The notes under the pieces were generated by a model. The model was not told the DNA's origin. It did not search any database and saw only the letters and a list, made by a program, of their open reading frames with translations. DNA of 64,000 nucleotides from Dyadobacter koreensis. GTDB lineage: Bacteria > Bacteroidota > Bacteroidia > Cytophagales > Spirosomataceae. The stretch covers positions 682,001 to 746,000 of the forward strand of contig NZ_FNXY01000003.1 of NCBI RefSeq assembly GCF_900108855.1, in the 5' to 3' direction. Position 1 is the stretch's first letter, and every line of letters starts with the position of its first letter. This document shows, in pieces, positions 27,439 through 35,711 of the stretch. Position numbers and translations under genes: made by a program.

Positions 27439-28368
27439 ATGAAAAATCTTTTCAAGATCTCAGTATTTATTTTTTTCTCTGCACAGGCATTTGCTCCAAC
27501 TGCCAGAGCTCAATCCGAAAAAATGGATCAAAAACTTGTCAGCAAACTGGAAGAAGCAATGAAGGGATTCCGGGGAAACGCTGGCATATATGTAAAACAT
27601 CTTAAAAATAATCGCATAGCGTCCGTCAATTCGGATTCAGTGTTCCCTACGGCCAGCATGGTCAAGATCCCGATTATGGTCGGAATTTTTGAAAAGATAA
27701 GACAAGGAGGTCTAAAATTCGATCAGGTCCTCACTTACCGAGATTCTTTAAAATATGACGATGGTGTTGTGGGATCTTTTAAGGACAGCACCAAAATTCC
27801 GATGCCAAAAGTCATCCATCTCATGATCTCAGAAAGTGACAACACCGGGAGTTTATGGCTCCAGGCTCTTGCAGGCGGCGGTGAAGCTATCAATCAATGG
27901 CTTGAAACGAATGGATTTGAAAATACGAGGGTAAATTCACGGACGCCAAACCGTAAGCAGGCGCAGGCAACATATGGCTGGGGGCAAACAACACCAAAAG
28001 AAATGGCAAAACTAATGCTCATGATCCGCGAAGGAAAAGTGATCAGTCCCGACGTTAGTGAAAGAATGTACCGATATCTGGGGATGCAGTTCTGGGATGG
28101 AGAAGCGCTGTCCCAAATTCCGTCGAACGTAAAAACAAGTGCGAAAAGTGGTGCGGTCAATCAGGCAAAGTCGGAGGTGGTTATGGTCCACGCGCCTCAT
28201 GGCGATTATGTTTTCTGCATAACGACCAAAAATCAGCTCGACCAACGCTGGGAAAGAAGCAACGAAGGTTATGAGCTGATCAGAAAAGTTTCGGAGATAA
28301 TCTGGAATCATTTTGAGCCAAAAAGCAGGTGGAAACCTGTTAAGGATTATGAAAAATGGTGGTTTTAA
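27439..28368 (+). CDS. Class A beta-lactamase-fold serine hydrolase lacking Glu166
   Basis: A 309-aa exported protein (signal peptide ending near TARAQ). Class A landmarks are present: SMVK (Ser70-x-x-Lys73), SDN (Ser130 loop) and KSGAV (Lys234-Ser-Gly). The omega loop, however, aligns without gaps between TRV and QTTP and reads RTPNRKQAQATYGW, placing Thr where Glu166 and Lys where Asn170 should be. Without the Glu general base, deacylation of beta-lactams should be poor, so it may be a penicillin-binding or peptidase-like enzyme, or use another base. It is divergent from the ECF sigma gene and convergent with the AztD-like gene, with a shared terminator at 28377-28405. Confidence 0.85.
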   Translation: MKNLFKISVFIFFSAQAFAPTARAQSEKMDQKLVSKLEEAMKGFRGNAGIYVKHLKNNRIASVNSDSVFPTASMVKIPIMVGIFEKIRQGGLKFDQVLTYRDSLKYDDGVVGSFKDSTKIPMPKVIHLMISESDNTGSLWLQALAGGGEAINQWLETNGFENTRVNSRTPNRKQAQATYGWGQTTPKEMAKLMLMIREGKVISPDVSERMYRYLGMQFWDGEALSQIPSNVKTSAKSGAVNQAKSEVVMVHAPHGDYVFCITTKNQLDQRWERSNEGYELIRKVSEIIWNHFEPKSRWKPVKDYEKWWF

Positions 28369-28376
28369 AATAAAAT

Positions 28377-28405
28377 TCCTGGTTGTCAAATCTGACGACC
28401 AGGAA
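28377..28405. terminator. Hairpin between convergent genes
   Basis: TTCCTGGT (28377-28384) pairs with ACCAGGAA (28398-28405), continued inwards by GTC/GAC. It lies between the stops of the serine hydrolase (28368) and the AztD-like lipoprotein (28430) and can serve both. Confidence 0.7.
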
Positions 28406-28429
28406 AGTAAACTATAAAACCGTATCAAA

Positions 28430-29638
28430 TCAGTGTGATTCACTGGACTCGATACCCAAGATTGTAAGACGGTAAGGCGTAGCTGAAACTTTAATTTTAT
28501 TAATTTTTGAAAAATCAGCAATATCGATCTTAAGCAATTCGCCGCTTTTCGGCTGGGTCACATATAGATATTTTGACGTCGCCTCAATCTGAGGTTTTTG
28601 TGTTTCATCTTTCGACGTTGCCGGGATAATGTTCCCACTTTTCAGAACTGTGTTAGTTTTCAGATCATAAACCTTCACTTCACCGCTGTGTAACAGTGCA
28701 ATCAATTTGTTTCCTGCGTAATCAACCTTTACCTGAATAATATCTGTACTTTCAATCACAGGAGTTACCTTATCCGTGGCAGGATCAATCACATAAGCTC
28801 CAACAGATGCAGAATACCCGATGAATTTACCAGCTCCTTTTGCTTCATAAATAGATCCGAACCAGGCTGTTCCGAAACTTGACGGATGGGCAATCAAATG
28901 CTGTTTACCTGTTGGTTCCACTGCTAAAATTCCACTCGAAGAGCCAAAAAGAGAGATTTTACCATCACTGGCATTTCCGTGAATCCCTTTTGTCTGAACA
29001 GTAGATTCAAAAAGTGTTTTACCTGTTCCGTCGATAATTTTCACTCTTTCCGGCAAAGTGCCAGCCACTGAACCATCTTTTACCGTAATCGCATAAGAGC
29101 CATTGTCAAATTTTGTCATAGCACCGTGATGGGCAATGTTTCCGGCACTTACCGTTTTCATTTTAGCACCACTCACATGAAAATCAGCCTCTTTGGCAAT
29201 ACTTAACGTTCCGTCACCATCGTTAAACGTGATTATTTCATCTCCCTTGCTTTTGAAGTGTGTTGGTTTGTTCCCATCGCCAATCAAGGCTCCAAATTTC
29301 GGAGTACCTTTTACATCTACATGATCGCCATGTCCTTCAAAACCGGTATCAAATAATTGAACAAGATTATTGGAGGTACTTACCAGAGCCCCAAAGCGCC
29401 CCGCCTGGGTAGGGTACAAAGCCGCTTTTGGATATTGTGCCTGGAAAGATTCGACAGAAAGCTTTACAGGATCAATCAATGAAAGTTCTTTCGTTACCTC
29501 ATCATTGACAAGGATACGGATAAACTTGTATTCTGTCTCTTCAACAGGCGCAACAACCTCTTCATCATCCTTTTCGCAGGAAGAGAAAGCGGAAATAATA
29601 AAAACGGCTAATAGAGTTTTGAATAAATTCCTTTTCAT
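28430..29638 (-). CDS. Lipoprotein beta-propeller resembling zinc metallochaperone AztD
   Basis: From ATG 29638 the protein is 402 aa and starts MKRNLFKTLLAVFIISAFSSC (lipobox Cys 21); the frame is open 17 codons further upstream, but that part runs into the operator and lacks signal character. The mature part consists of repeated short beta-blades, consistent with a propeller, and carries histidine motifs EGHGDHVDV, NIAHHGAM and KGIHGNA. These are reminiscent of AztD, a periplasmic zinc chaperone. The match is by eye, so the family call is moderate. The double palindrome directly upstream resembles a Zur site, which supports a role in zinc scavenging. No zinc ABC transporter is nearby; the gene stands alone. 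Confidence 0.6.
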   Translation of the reverse strand: MKRNLFKTLLAVFIISAFSSCEKDDEEVVAPVEETEYKFIRILVNDEVTKELSLIDPVKLSVESFQAQYPKAALYPTQAGRFGALVSTSNNLVQLFDTGFEGHGDHVDVKGTPKFGALIGDGNKPTHFKSKGDEIITFNDGDGTLSIAKEADFHVSGAKMKTVSAGNIAHHGAMTKFDNGSYAITVKDGSVAGTLPERVKIIDGTGKTLFESTVQTKGIHGNASDGKISLFGSSSGILAVEPTGKQHLIAHPSSFGTAWFGSIYEAKGAGKFIGYSASVGAYVIDPATDKVTPVIESTDIIQVKVDYAGNKLIALLHSGEVKVYDLKTNTVLKSGNIIPATSKDETQKPQIEATSKYLYVTQPKSGELLKIDIADFSKINKIKVSATPYRLTILGIESSESH

Positions 29639-29654
29639 ACCAAAATTTTTAAAA

Positions 29655-29696
29655 TGCAACAATGATGCAAATATATGAACTTGCATCATTGTTGCA
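29655..29696 (-). promoter_or_regulatory. Double Fur/Zur-type operator
   Basis: TGCAACAATGATGCAA (29655-29670) and TTGCATCATTGTTGCA (29681-29696) are exact reverse complements separated by 10 bp. Each arm is itself a near-palindrome (TGCA-N7-TGCA, 12 of 15 positions symmetric), so this reads as two 15-bp operators with centres 26 bp apart. The position, 17-58 bp upstream of the AztD-like start, suggests promoter occlusion by a Fur-family repressor (inference). Confidence 0.6.
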
Positions 29697-29888
29697 ATAA
29701 TATTAAAGGAAATTTTGAGCTTTGATATTTCCCGGTCTTGTCAGAAATGATCTTTTATAGTCAGGAATAGACATTTATTGTCAGAGATTTTCATTTTTTT
29801 GCCTGGGGCAGTCACTGCCATCCAGAAAAATTTGGAGATACGGCAAAACTTTACAGCTTGCATAAGAAGCTGTAACTAGTATCTGCAA

Positions 29889-29941
29889 ATAAAAAGTGAT
29901 CAGGAATGTCTGCTTACGACAAGCAACTCCTGACCACTTCC
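29889..29941 (-). terminator. Terminator of permease operon 2
   Basis: AAGTGATCAGGA (29894-29905) and TCCTGACCACTT (29928-29939) pair with one mismatch, with a further small stem inside, followed by T-rich DNA on the minus strand. It lies 34 bp after the last gene of the P8-to-29975 operon. Confidence 0.75.
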
Positions 29942-29974
29942 TGACAAAAAATGACACCCTTCTTACAATTCCCT

Positions 29975-30268
29975 TCAGGCCATTGCCCTGCTATGCTGCA
30001 AAAATCGCCTGCTTTCTTTTTTTACAAAGGTGATAGGAACATATTCGTCGTTTGGAGCACCGATGTAGTATACAGCCCAGTCAGGATCCTGGTGAGCCAG
30101 CATTTCGCTTATGCAATCAGCACGGTGACCGGCTGGATTAGAACAATTGTCCCAATAAAACAGCTCTACACGATAATGAAGCTGCTCTTTTAAACCATTA
30201 ACCGTTACCTCAATTTCGATCTCATGTCTTCCTGGAATAGTTGGGATCGGTATAGCTATATGACTCAT
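29975..30268 (-). CDS. Small conserved-looking protein at the end of permease operon 2
   Basis: A 97-aa cytoplasmic-looking protein of unrecognised family: no signal peptide, acidic, with a beta-strand-rich N-terminal half (RHEIEIEVTVNG, LHYRVELFYWDNC) and an aromatic PDWAVYYIGAPNDEYVPITF segment. Codon use and amino-acid composition look genuinely coding. It starts 23 bp after the P6 stop and just before the operon terminator, so it is co-transcribed with three permeases. It may be an accessory of the system, but nothing in the sequence says how. Confidence 0.7.
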   Translation of the reverse strand: MSHIAIPIPTIPGRHEIEIEVTVNGLKEQLHYRVELFYWDNCSNPAGHRADCISEMLAHQDPDWAVYYIGAPNDEYVPITFVKKESRRFLQHSRAMA

Positions 30269-30291
30269 ATAATTGGATGTTTAAATTGTTT

Positions 30292-32664
30292 TTAGTCTGC
30301 TTTAAGTGATTTTACAGGATTCACAAGTGCCGCCCTGACAGATTGAAAACTGACAGTCAGGAAAGTTATCAGCAAGATTATAATTCCGGCTGCGGCAAAA
30401 ATCCACCATTCGATATCAATCCTGTATGCAAAGTCCTGTAACCAGTTATCCATCGCATACCAGGCGACAGGCGTAGCAATCAGGATCGAAATAAAGACGA
30501 GTTTGAAGAAGTCTTTGGAAATTAGGGATACCACGCCGGCGACGCTCGCCCCCAAAACTTTCCTTATACCGATCTCTTTTGTTCTTGTCTCCGCGGTAAA
30601 TGTCACCAATCCGAACAAACCCATGCAGGCGATAAAAATGGCGAATGAGGTGAATACCGTAAACATCCTGGACATCCTTATCTCAGTTTTGAATGTTTCA
30701 TTAAATGCGTCATCCAGAAAAAAGTATTCAAAAGGTTTGTCGGCGGCGTACTTTTTATAAATATTTTCGATAGACTCGATTTTATCTCTGACATTAGATT
30801 TCGCATCCATTTTGGCAAAAAGAACAGCAGACGATTGGGGTGCGGCCAACAAATTCGTGGTATCACTTATTATAAAAAGCCCGGTCGCTTTCACTTCCTC
30901 CTGCACATTTGTGAAATGAAAATCTTTCAAAATACCGGCAATTTTTCTGTTAAAAACTTTTTGTCCGATTGGATTCCCTTTTAATCCAAGCTCTTTCACT
31001 GCCACCTCATTTAACAAAACCGCTTCTCCGTTTTTCCATGAAACACCTTCCGGTTTCGTCTTCCAGGCCAGGCCAAAAGTCTTGATAAAGTTTGGGTCAA
31101 CTTCTGAATAAACAACACTAATGTCTTTTTGCGTGTCAGCGTTTTTCTCAAAAAACATATTGTATCCCTTGAACAGGCCGGTATTAGAAATAGCCACTTC
31201 TTCAACGCCTGTCAAAGATTCAATTTCATTCTTTAAAGAAAAATAGTTTTTACCGATCGATCCGCTAACTGTAATCCCAAGAATCTGATCTTTGTTAAAC
31301 CCCAGTTTTTTATTTTGCATGAAGCTTAATTGCTTTTGAACAATAAAGCTGCATACGATCAGTGCGATCGAAACTGAAAATTGGAAAACCATAAAGAATT
31401 TTCGAAGAGAGCTACCTCTTTGCTGACTTGTAAACCTTCCTTTTAAGACCTCTGTGGGCGCAAAACCTGACAAGACTAATGCTGGATAGCTCCCGGAAAT
31501 AAACGCACAAAGCAGAAGCACGACTGCCAGTGTTCCTAAAAAAGGAAGAGAGATGAGGAACGATGCATCAATTTTCAGGTTTAATAAATCATAAAACGGC
31601 TGACGCATCAATTCTGTTAAAACAAATGAAAGCAGAAAAGCGAGACAACAAACAAGAATGGATTCGGTATAAAACTGCTTAACCAAACTGCTTTTCCCTG
31701 CACCAGCTACTTTCCTAACACCCACTTCTTTCGCCCGGAGTGTCGAACGAGCCGTAGTCAGGTTCATATAATTGAAAAGGGCAAGACACAATATCAAAGC
31801 AGCGATACCGGCAAAAATATTGATCAACTTTACATTTCCGGCATTTGTAAAATCATTTTCGAGATGGATTTTCGAGAATTTTTCGAGAGAGTAAACCGAC
31901 TGTTTGTCAAAAGCTCCTGTTTTATTTCCGGCGGTGACAATATTTTTTTCAACAAGCGGAACTGATTTTTCAGAGTCCAGCAAAAGAAATGTATTAAAAG
32001 CTCCTGCCTGTTCCCACATGGATCTTTGATTTTCACCCATTTGAGGAATTGTGTTAATCGAAGCGACGAAATCAAAATTTATCGTGGAGTTTGACGGCGG
32101 ATTTTCTGCTACGCCGGTGATCTCAAACAGGTGCTTACCTTCATAAAGCAAAGTTTTTCCAATCGGATTTATGTCACCAAAATATTTGACAGCGGCCCGC
32201 TCGGAAATTACCATCGTATAAGGTTTCGTCAAAAAACTGGTTCCATTTTGCGATTTGAAACGGAAGGAAAAAACCTTAAAAAATGCGTCATCCGCAAAAA
32301 TAAAATTCTGTTCAAAAAACAGGTTGGCCGGCTTTTCAGGATCTTTGATCGTGACCTTATTATATGCAGTTCTTACCCTGACAAAATCTTCTACCTGCGG
32401 AGTAGCCTCTTTTAACAAAGGTGCCAGTTTTGCATTGAAATTAATCGTTTGCATTTGCCGACCGTCCATATTCATTTTGGCAAGAATCCGGTAGATTCTG
32501 TCCCCGTTCTTGTGAAACTTGTCAAAACTATATTCGTGGACAACAAACATTAATATCAGCATTGATACGGCCATACCAATGGCGAGCCCGACAATATTAA
32601 TGAATGAATAATCTTTACGTTTCCAAAGATTCCTTAATGCGATTTTGATATAGTTTTTAAACAT
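30292..32664 (-). CDS. MacB/FtsX-type ABC permease P6
   Basis: A 790-aa eight-TM permease. The start is placed at MFKNYIKIALRNLWKRKDY (32664), 14 bp after the P7 stop; the longer open frame to 32793 only overlaps the end of P7. First coupling motif KEVGVRKVAGAGKSSLVKQF near residue 311, second KEIGIRKVLGASVAGVVSLI near 695. The second PCD has GILKDFHFTNV. The tail is NPVKSLKAD, a slight departure from KSLKSE. It is the last permease of operon 2. Confidence 0.93.
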   Translation of the reverse strand: MFKNYIKIALRNLWKRKDYSFINIVGLAIGMAVSMLILMFVVHEYSFDKFHKNGDRIYRILAKMNMDGRQMQTINFNAKLAPLLKEATPQVEDFVRVRTAYNKVTIKDPEKPANLFFEQNFIFADDAFFKVFSFRFKSQNGTSFLTKPYTMVISERAAVKYFGDINPIGKTLLYEGKHLFEITGVAENPPSNSTINFDFVASINTIPQMGENQRSMWEQAGAFNTFLLLDSEKSVPLVEKNIVTAGNKTGAFDKQSVYSLEKFSKIHLENDFTNAGNVKLINIFAGIAALILCLALFNYMNLTTARSTLRAKEVGVRKVAGAGKSSLVKQFYTESILVCCLAFLLSFVLTELMRQPFYDLLNLKIDASFLISLPFLGTLAVVLLLCAFISGSYPALVLSGFAPTEVLKGRFTSQQRGSSLRKFFMVFQFSVSIALIVCSFIVQKQLSFMQNKKLGFNKDQILGITVSGSIGKNYFSLKNEIESLTGVEEVAISNTGLFKGYNMFFEKNADTQKDISVVYSEVDPNFIKTFGLAWKTKPEGVSWKNGEAVLLNEVAVKELGLKGNPIGQKVFNRKIAGILKDFHFTNVQEEVKATGLFIISDTTNLLAAPQSSAVLFAKMDAKSNVRDKIESIENIYKKYAADKPFEYFFLDDAFNETFKTEIRMSRMFTVFTSFAIFIACMGLFGLVTFTAETRTKEIGIRKVLGASVAGVVSLISKDFFKLVFISILIATPVAWYAMDNWLQDFAYRIDIEWWIFAAAGIIILLITFLTVSFQSVRAALVNPVKSLKAD

Positions 32665-32678
32665 CTGGCATATCTGAA

Positions 32679-35093
32679 TTACTCTGATTTTAAAGATTTT
32701 ACCGGATTCATCAGCGCCGCTCTTATGGATTGAAAGCTCACGGTTGCCAAAGCAATAAGGACAGCGAAACAGCCAACGAGAATGAAAATCCATCCGCTTA
32801 TTTCGATCCGGTAGGTGTAATTATCAAGCCATTTCTGCATGAGAAACCAGGCTAAGGGAGTGGCAATAATTATTGATAAAATCACCATTTTGACAAAATC
32901 TTCTGACAAGGTGTACACGATACTTCGGATACTGGCACCCAGAACCTTACGCACACCAATTTCCTTTGTCCGTTGTTCAATTACCATCAGCGCAACGGCG
33001 AACAATCCGAGACACGACAATAGTATAGCAACACCCGACGCAAGGCTGAAGACCTGTGAGAGTCTGTCTTCTTCTTTATACCAGGCGTCGGTATTTTCGT
33101 CCATATATGTAGCTATGAAATCCGCCTGCGGAGCAACTTCTTTCCAAACAGCCTGCAACTTATCCATTGACCCAACCAGACTTTGCGGACTTACTCGGAC
33201 AAAAATATAATTAATCGGCTCCGAATGAGAAAGATGCAAAGTGATCGGTTTTTGATCTGCTTTTAAAGAATAGATGTGAAAATCTGGAACAAGGCCGATA
33301 ATCTGGTATTTGACACCTGCGGTATCAGTCTGAAAATACTTACCTACCGGATCTTTTTCACCAATCATTTTGGCCATGGTTTCGGTAATGATCACGCGGT
33401 CCAGAGAATCTGTCGGATAGGCCGGATCAAATTCTCGGCCATCAAGTAATTTAATCCCCAACGTTTTTACAAATCCATAGTCGACGGAAACCCAGTCGGA
33501 TGATATCTCTTTGTCTTTAAATGTAAACCCAATGACACTTCGGGATGTGCTGTGATCTTTTCCAACACCCAGATTAACCGCGCTCCCGGAAATTTCAAGG
33601 ATCGACGGATCGCTATCCAGTGTGTTTCGCATACGTCGTAAAACCTGCTGACCATCAACTTTATTACCAACGGGAATACTGATAACCTGTTCCTTATCAA
33701 AGCCAACGGGTTGATTCCGTAAGAAATCAACTTGTTGCAAAGCGATAATGGTACAGCAAATCAAAAGACTTGATAAGGTAAACTGTGTTACGATTAAAGA
33801 ATTACGAAGAATCCCAGGGCGTTTAAGCGTAATTTTTCCTTTCAAAACTTCGACTGCATTAAACTTGGACATCTGCCAGGCCGGATAGCCGCCGGCAATG
33901 AATGTTACGAGTAAAAAGAGGCCGATGATCAATGCCATAGTATCCGGCTGGAAAACGTACTCCAACGTCAACTTCGATCTGAACGTGGCATTAAACTGTG
34001 GTAAGAGTGAATAAGCAAGTAAAAGTCCGACGATAAAACCAACAAAACAAATCATCGAAGTCTCACCCCAGATTTGAACAAAAAGTTGTTTTTTCAGCGC
34101 ACCGAGTGACTTACGCACACCAACTTCCCGGGCTCTTGTGAAAGAACGGGCAACACTTAAATTGATGAAATTGATGCAGGCAATAAGTAAAATGAAACTG
34201 GCTATACCCATCAGTGCATATATCAGTATTGAAGAAGATGCTCCTCCGGAAATGTCTTTGTTAAAATGGAAATTTTTAAGCTTCTGAAGTCGGATCGCAA
34301 AAATATCACCGCGTTCATCCGGTTTTGCACCTTGTTTTTTTAGTGTCGTGATATTATCTGCAAAGTATTTGGCGGAGAACGATTTCAATCTTTTTTCAAA
34401 AGAAACCTGATCTGCATTGGGTTTCAATTTCAAATAAACCTGGTGAGACATTGCATCCCACTGATCCTTGCCTCGTTGGTAACCCTCATTATTTTCTATA
34501 CGAATAAAAGCGTCATATTGGATTGTCGAATTGCCCGGAAAATCTTGGACAACACCGCTTACAATATACTGCTTCCCTCCGCCGGAACCCAGCTGAATCT
34601 GTTTCCCCATCGGATCTTCATTTCCGAAAACAGCCTTCGCCATATTTTGACTGATCACGATATTGCTCAGTTCGTTAAGCGCAGCTTCTGAATTACCTTT
34701 TAATAAAGGAAACGTAAATATTTTAAGAAAATCAGGATCCGTAAACATGACCTGTTTGTCAAAATATTTCCCATTGTACTCAACCAGACTGCTTCCGTTC
34801 ATCAAACGGGCCGCCGCCTCCACTTCCGGATATTCTGCTTTCAGCGCGGGGGTTAACGGCATCGGCATAGAGCCGCCTCTTTCTTCTTTTTCAGGCTTAT
34901 TGGCAAAAATATAGGTCTGAAAAATCCGGTCGCCATCCTTGTGAAAATCGTCGAAGGAAAGTTGAAAATAAGCAGTCAGGAAAAGAAATGTACTGATACA
35001 AAAAGCCACAGCTAACCCAACAATATTGATGGAAGCGTATCCTTTGCTTTTCCAGAGATTCCTGAAAGCGATTTTAAAGTAATTATTGATCAT
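32679..35093 (-). CDS. MacB/FtsX-type ABC permease P7
   Basis: An 804-aa eight-TM permease with one of the most divergent first FtsX units: REVGVRKSLGALKKQLFVQI near residue 321 replaces the usual RKVLG, and the following helix reads WGETSMICF. The second motif is standard (KEIGVRKVLGASIRSIVYTL near 708). The second PCD has GLVPDFHIYSL, with Pro in place of Lys. The tail is NPVKSLKSE. It lies 12 bp after the 197-aa gene and 14 bp before P6. Confidence 0.93.
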   Translation of the reverse strand: MINNYFKIAFRNLWKSKGYASINIVGLAVAFCISTFLFLTAYFQLSFDDFHKDGDRIFQTYIFANKPEKEERGGSMPMPLTPALKAEYPEVEAAARLMNGSSLVEYNGKYFDKQVMFTDPDFLKIFTFPLLKGNSEAALNELSNIVISQNMAKAVFGNEDPMGKQIQLGSGGGKQYIVSGVVQDFPGNSTIQYDAFIRIENNEGYQRGKDQWDAMSHQVYLKLKPNADQVSFEKRLKSFSAKYFADNITTLKKQGAKPDERGDIFAIRLQKLKNFHFNKDISGGASSSILIYALMGIASFILLIACINFINLSVARSFTRAREVGVRKSLGALKKQLFVQIWGETSMICFVGFIVGLLLAYSLLPQFNATFRSKLTLEYVFQPDTMALIIGLFLLVTFIAGGYPAWQMSKFNAVEVLKGKITLKRPGILRNSLIVTQFTLSSLLICCTIIALQQVDFLRNQPVGFDKEQVISIPVGNKVDGQQVLRRMRNTLDSDPSILEISGSAVNLGVGKDHSTSRSVIGFTFKDKEISSDWVSVDYGFVKTLGIKLLDGREFDPAYPTDSLDRVIITETMAKMIGEKDPVGKYFQTDTAGVKYQIIGLVPDFHIYSLKADQKPITLHLSHSEPINYIFVRVSPQSLVGSMDKLQAVWKEVAPQADFIATYMDENTDAWYKEEDRLSQVFSLASGVAILLSCLGLFAVALMVIEQRTKEIGVRKVLGASIRSIVYTLSEDFVKMVILSIIIATPLAWFLMQKWLDNYTYRIEISGWIFILVGCFAVLIALATVSFQSIRAALMNPVKSLKSE

Positions 35094-35105
35094 GGTTAGA
35101 CGCGC

Positions 35106-35699
35106 TTATTGGATTATTGTCAAACCCAGCTCTTTTTCTGTCTCTTCAATGATGTGCATGCGCTCACTCTCAGTCTTATTTTTGGCATTGATGGTGCGCT
35201 CATATTCATATTCTTCACCATCTTTCTCATATTTATACCGCATAAATAATTCGCCGCATTCGGAATTATATTTGACCTCTTTCGAAAAAGATTGTATCTC
35301 TGCCGGGCGACGGTTTTCATATTGATCAACCATATTCTCCTCGTCCGAACCGTCTGATAAAACCTGAGCTTCCGGCACTGCGGCAGGTTTCGGTGCTCTT
35401 ACAGGTCTAGCCGCTTTGGGAGCCCTGGCAGCTTTGGGAATTGTTGGTTGTTCCGGCATTTCTGAGACTGATCGATCAATTGAGTCCAGCATGTTATCTT
35501 TAAAAACCAGCCTCGCTATTTTATCCAGCGAAGAAAGATCGAATGTGTGATCAAAATCGAAGTCTTCTCCGTCGACATTTCCGCTAACGTGAATAGAAAG
35601 TGCCTTTCCGTCATTTGTAATGCATTTTTGAATTGTTTTTGATTGTCCGAATGCAACGGAATTTCCGACAGCCAGAAGGAGAATTATATATTTTTTCAT
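35106..35699 (-). CDS. Exported hypothetical protein inside permease operon 2
   Basis: A 197-aa protein with a short signal peptide (MKKYIILLLAVGNSVAFGQ). The N-terminal part is acidic and beta-rich (VSGNVDGEDFDFDHTFD); the centre (about residues 86-110) is a low-complexity Pro/Ala/Arg linker built from repeated (A)PKAAR-type units; the C-terminal part is charged and helical. The linker suggests a periplasmic spacer between two short domains. No known family is recognised. It lies 12 bp from each neighbouring permease gene, so it is part of the operon and may be a periplasmic partner of P7 or P8. Confidence 0.78.
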   Translation of the reverse strand: MKKYIILLLAVGNSVAFGQSKTIQKCITNDGKALSIHVSGNVDGEDFDFDHTFDLSSLDKIARLVFKDNMLDSIDRSVSEMPEQPTIPKAARAPKAARPVRAPKPAAVPEAQVLSDGSDEENMVDQYENRRPAEIQSFSKEVKYNSECGELFMRYKYEKDGEEYEYERTINAKNKTESERMHIIEETEKELGLTIIQ

Positions 35700-35711
35700 G
35701 GACTTAATTAT

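Noticed and set aside
32665-32793. N-terminal extension of P6 into P7
   Set aside because: The extra 43 residues do not match any sibling, overlap the coding end of P7 and lack any membrane or signal character; all paralogues start at the M-x-K/R-N-Y motif.
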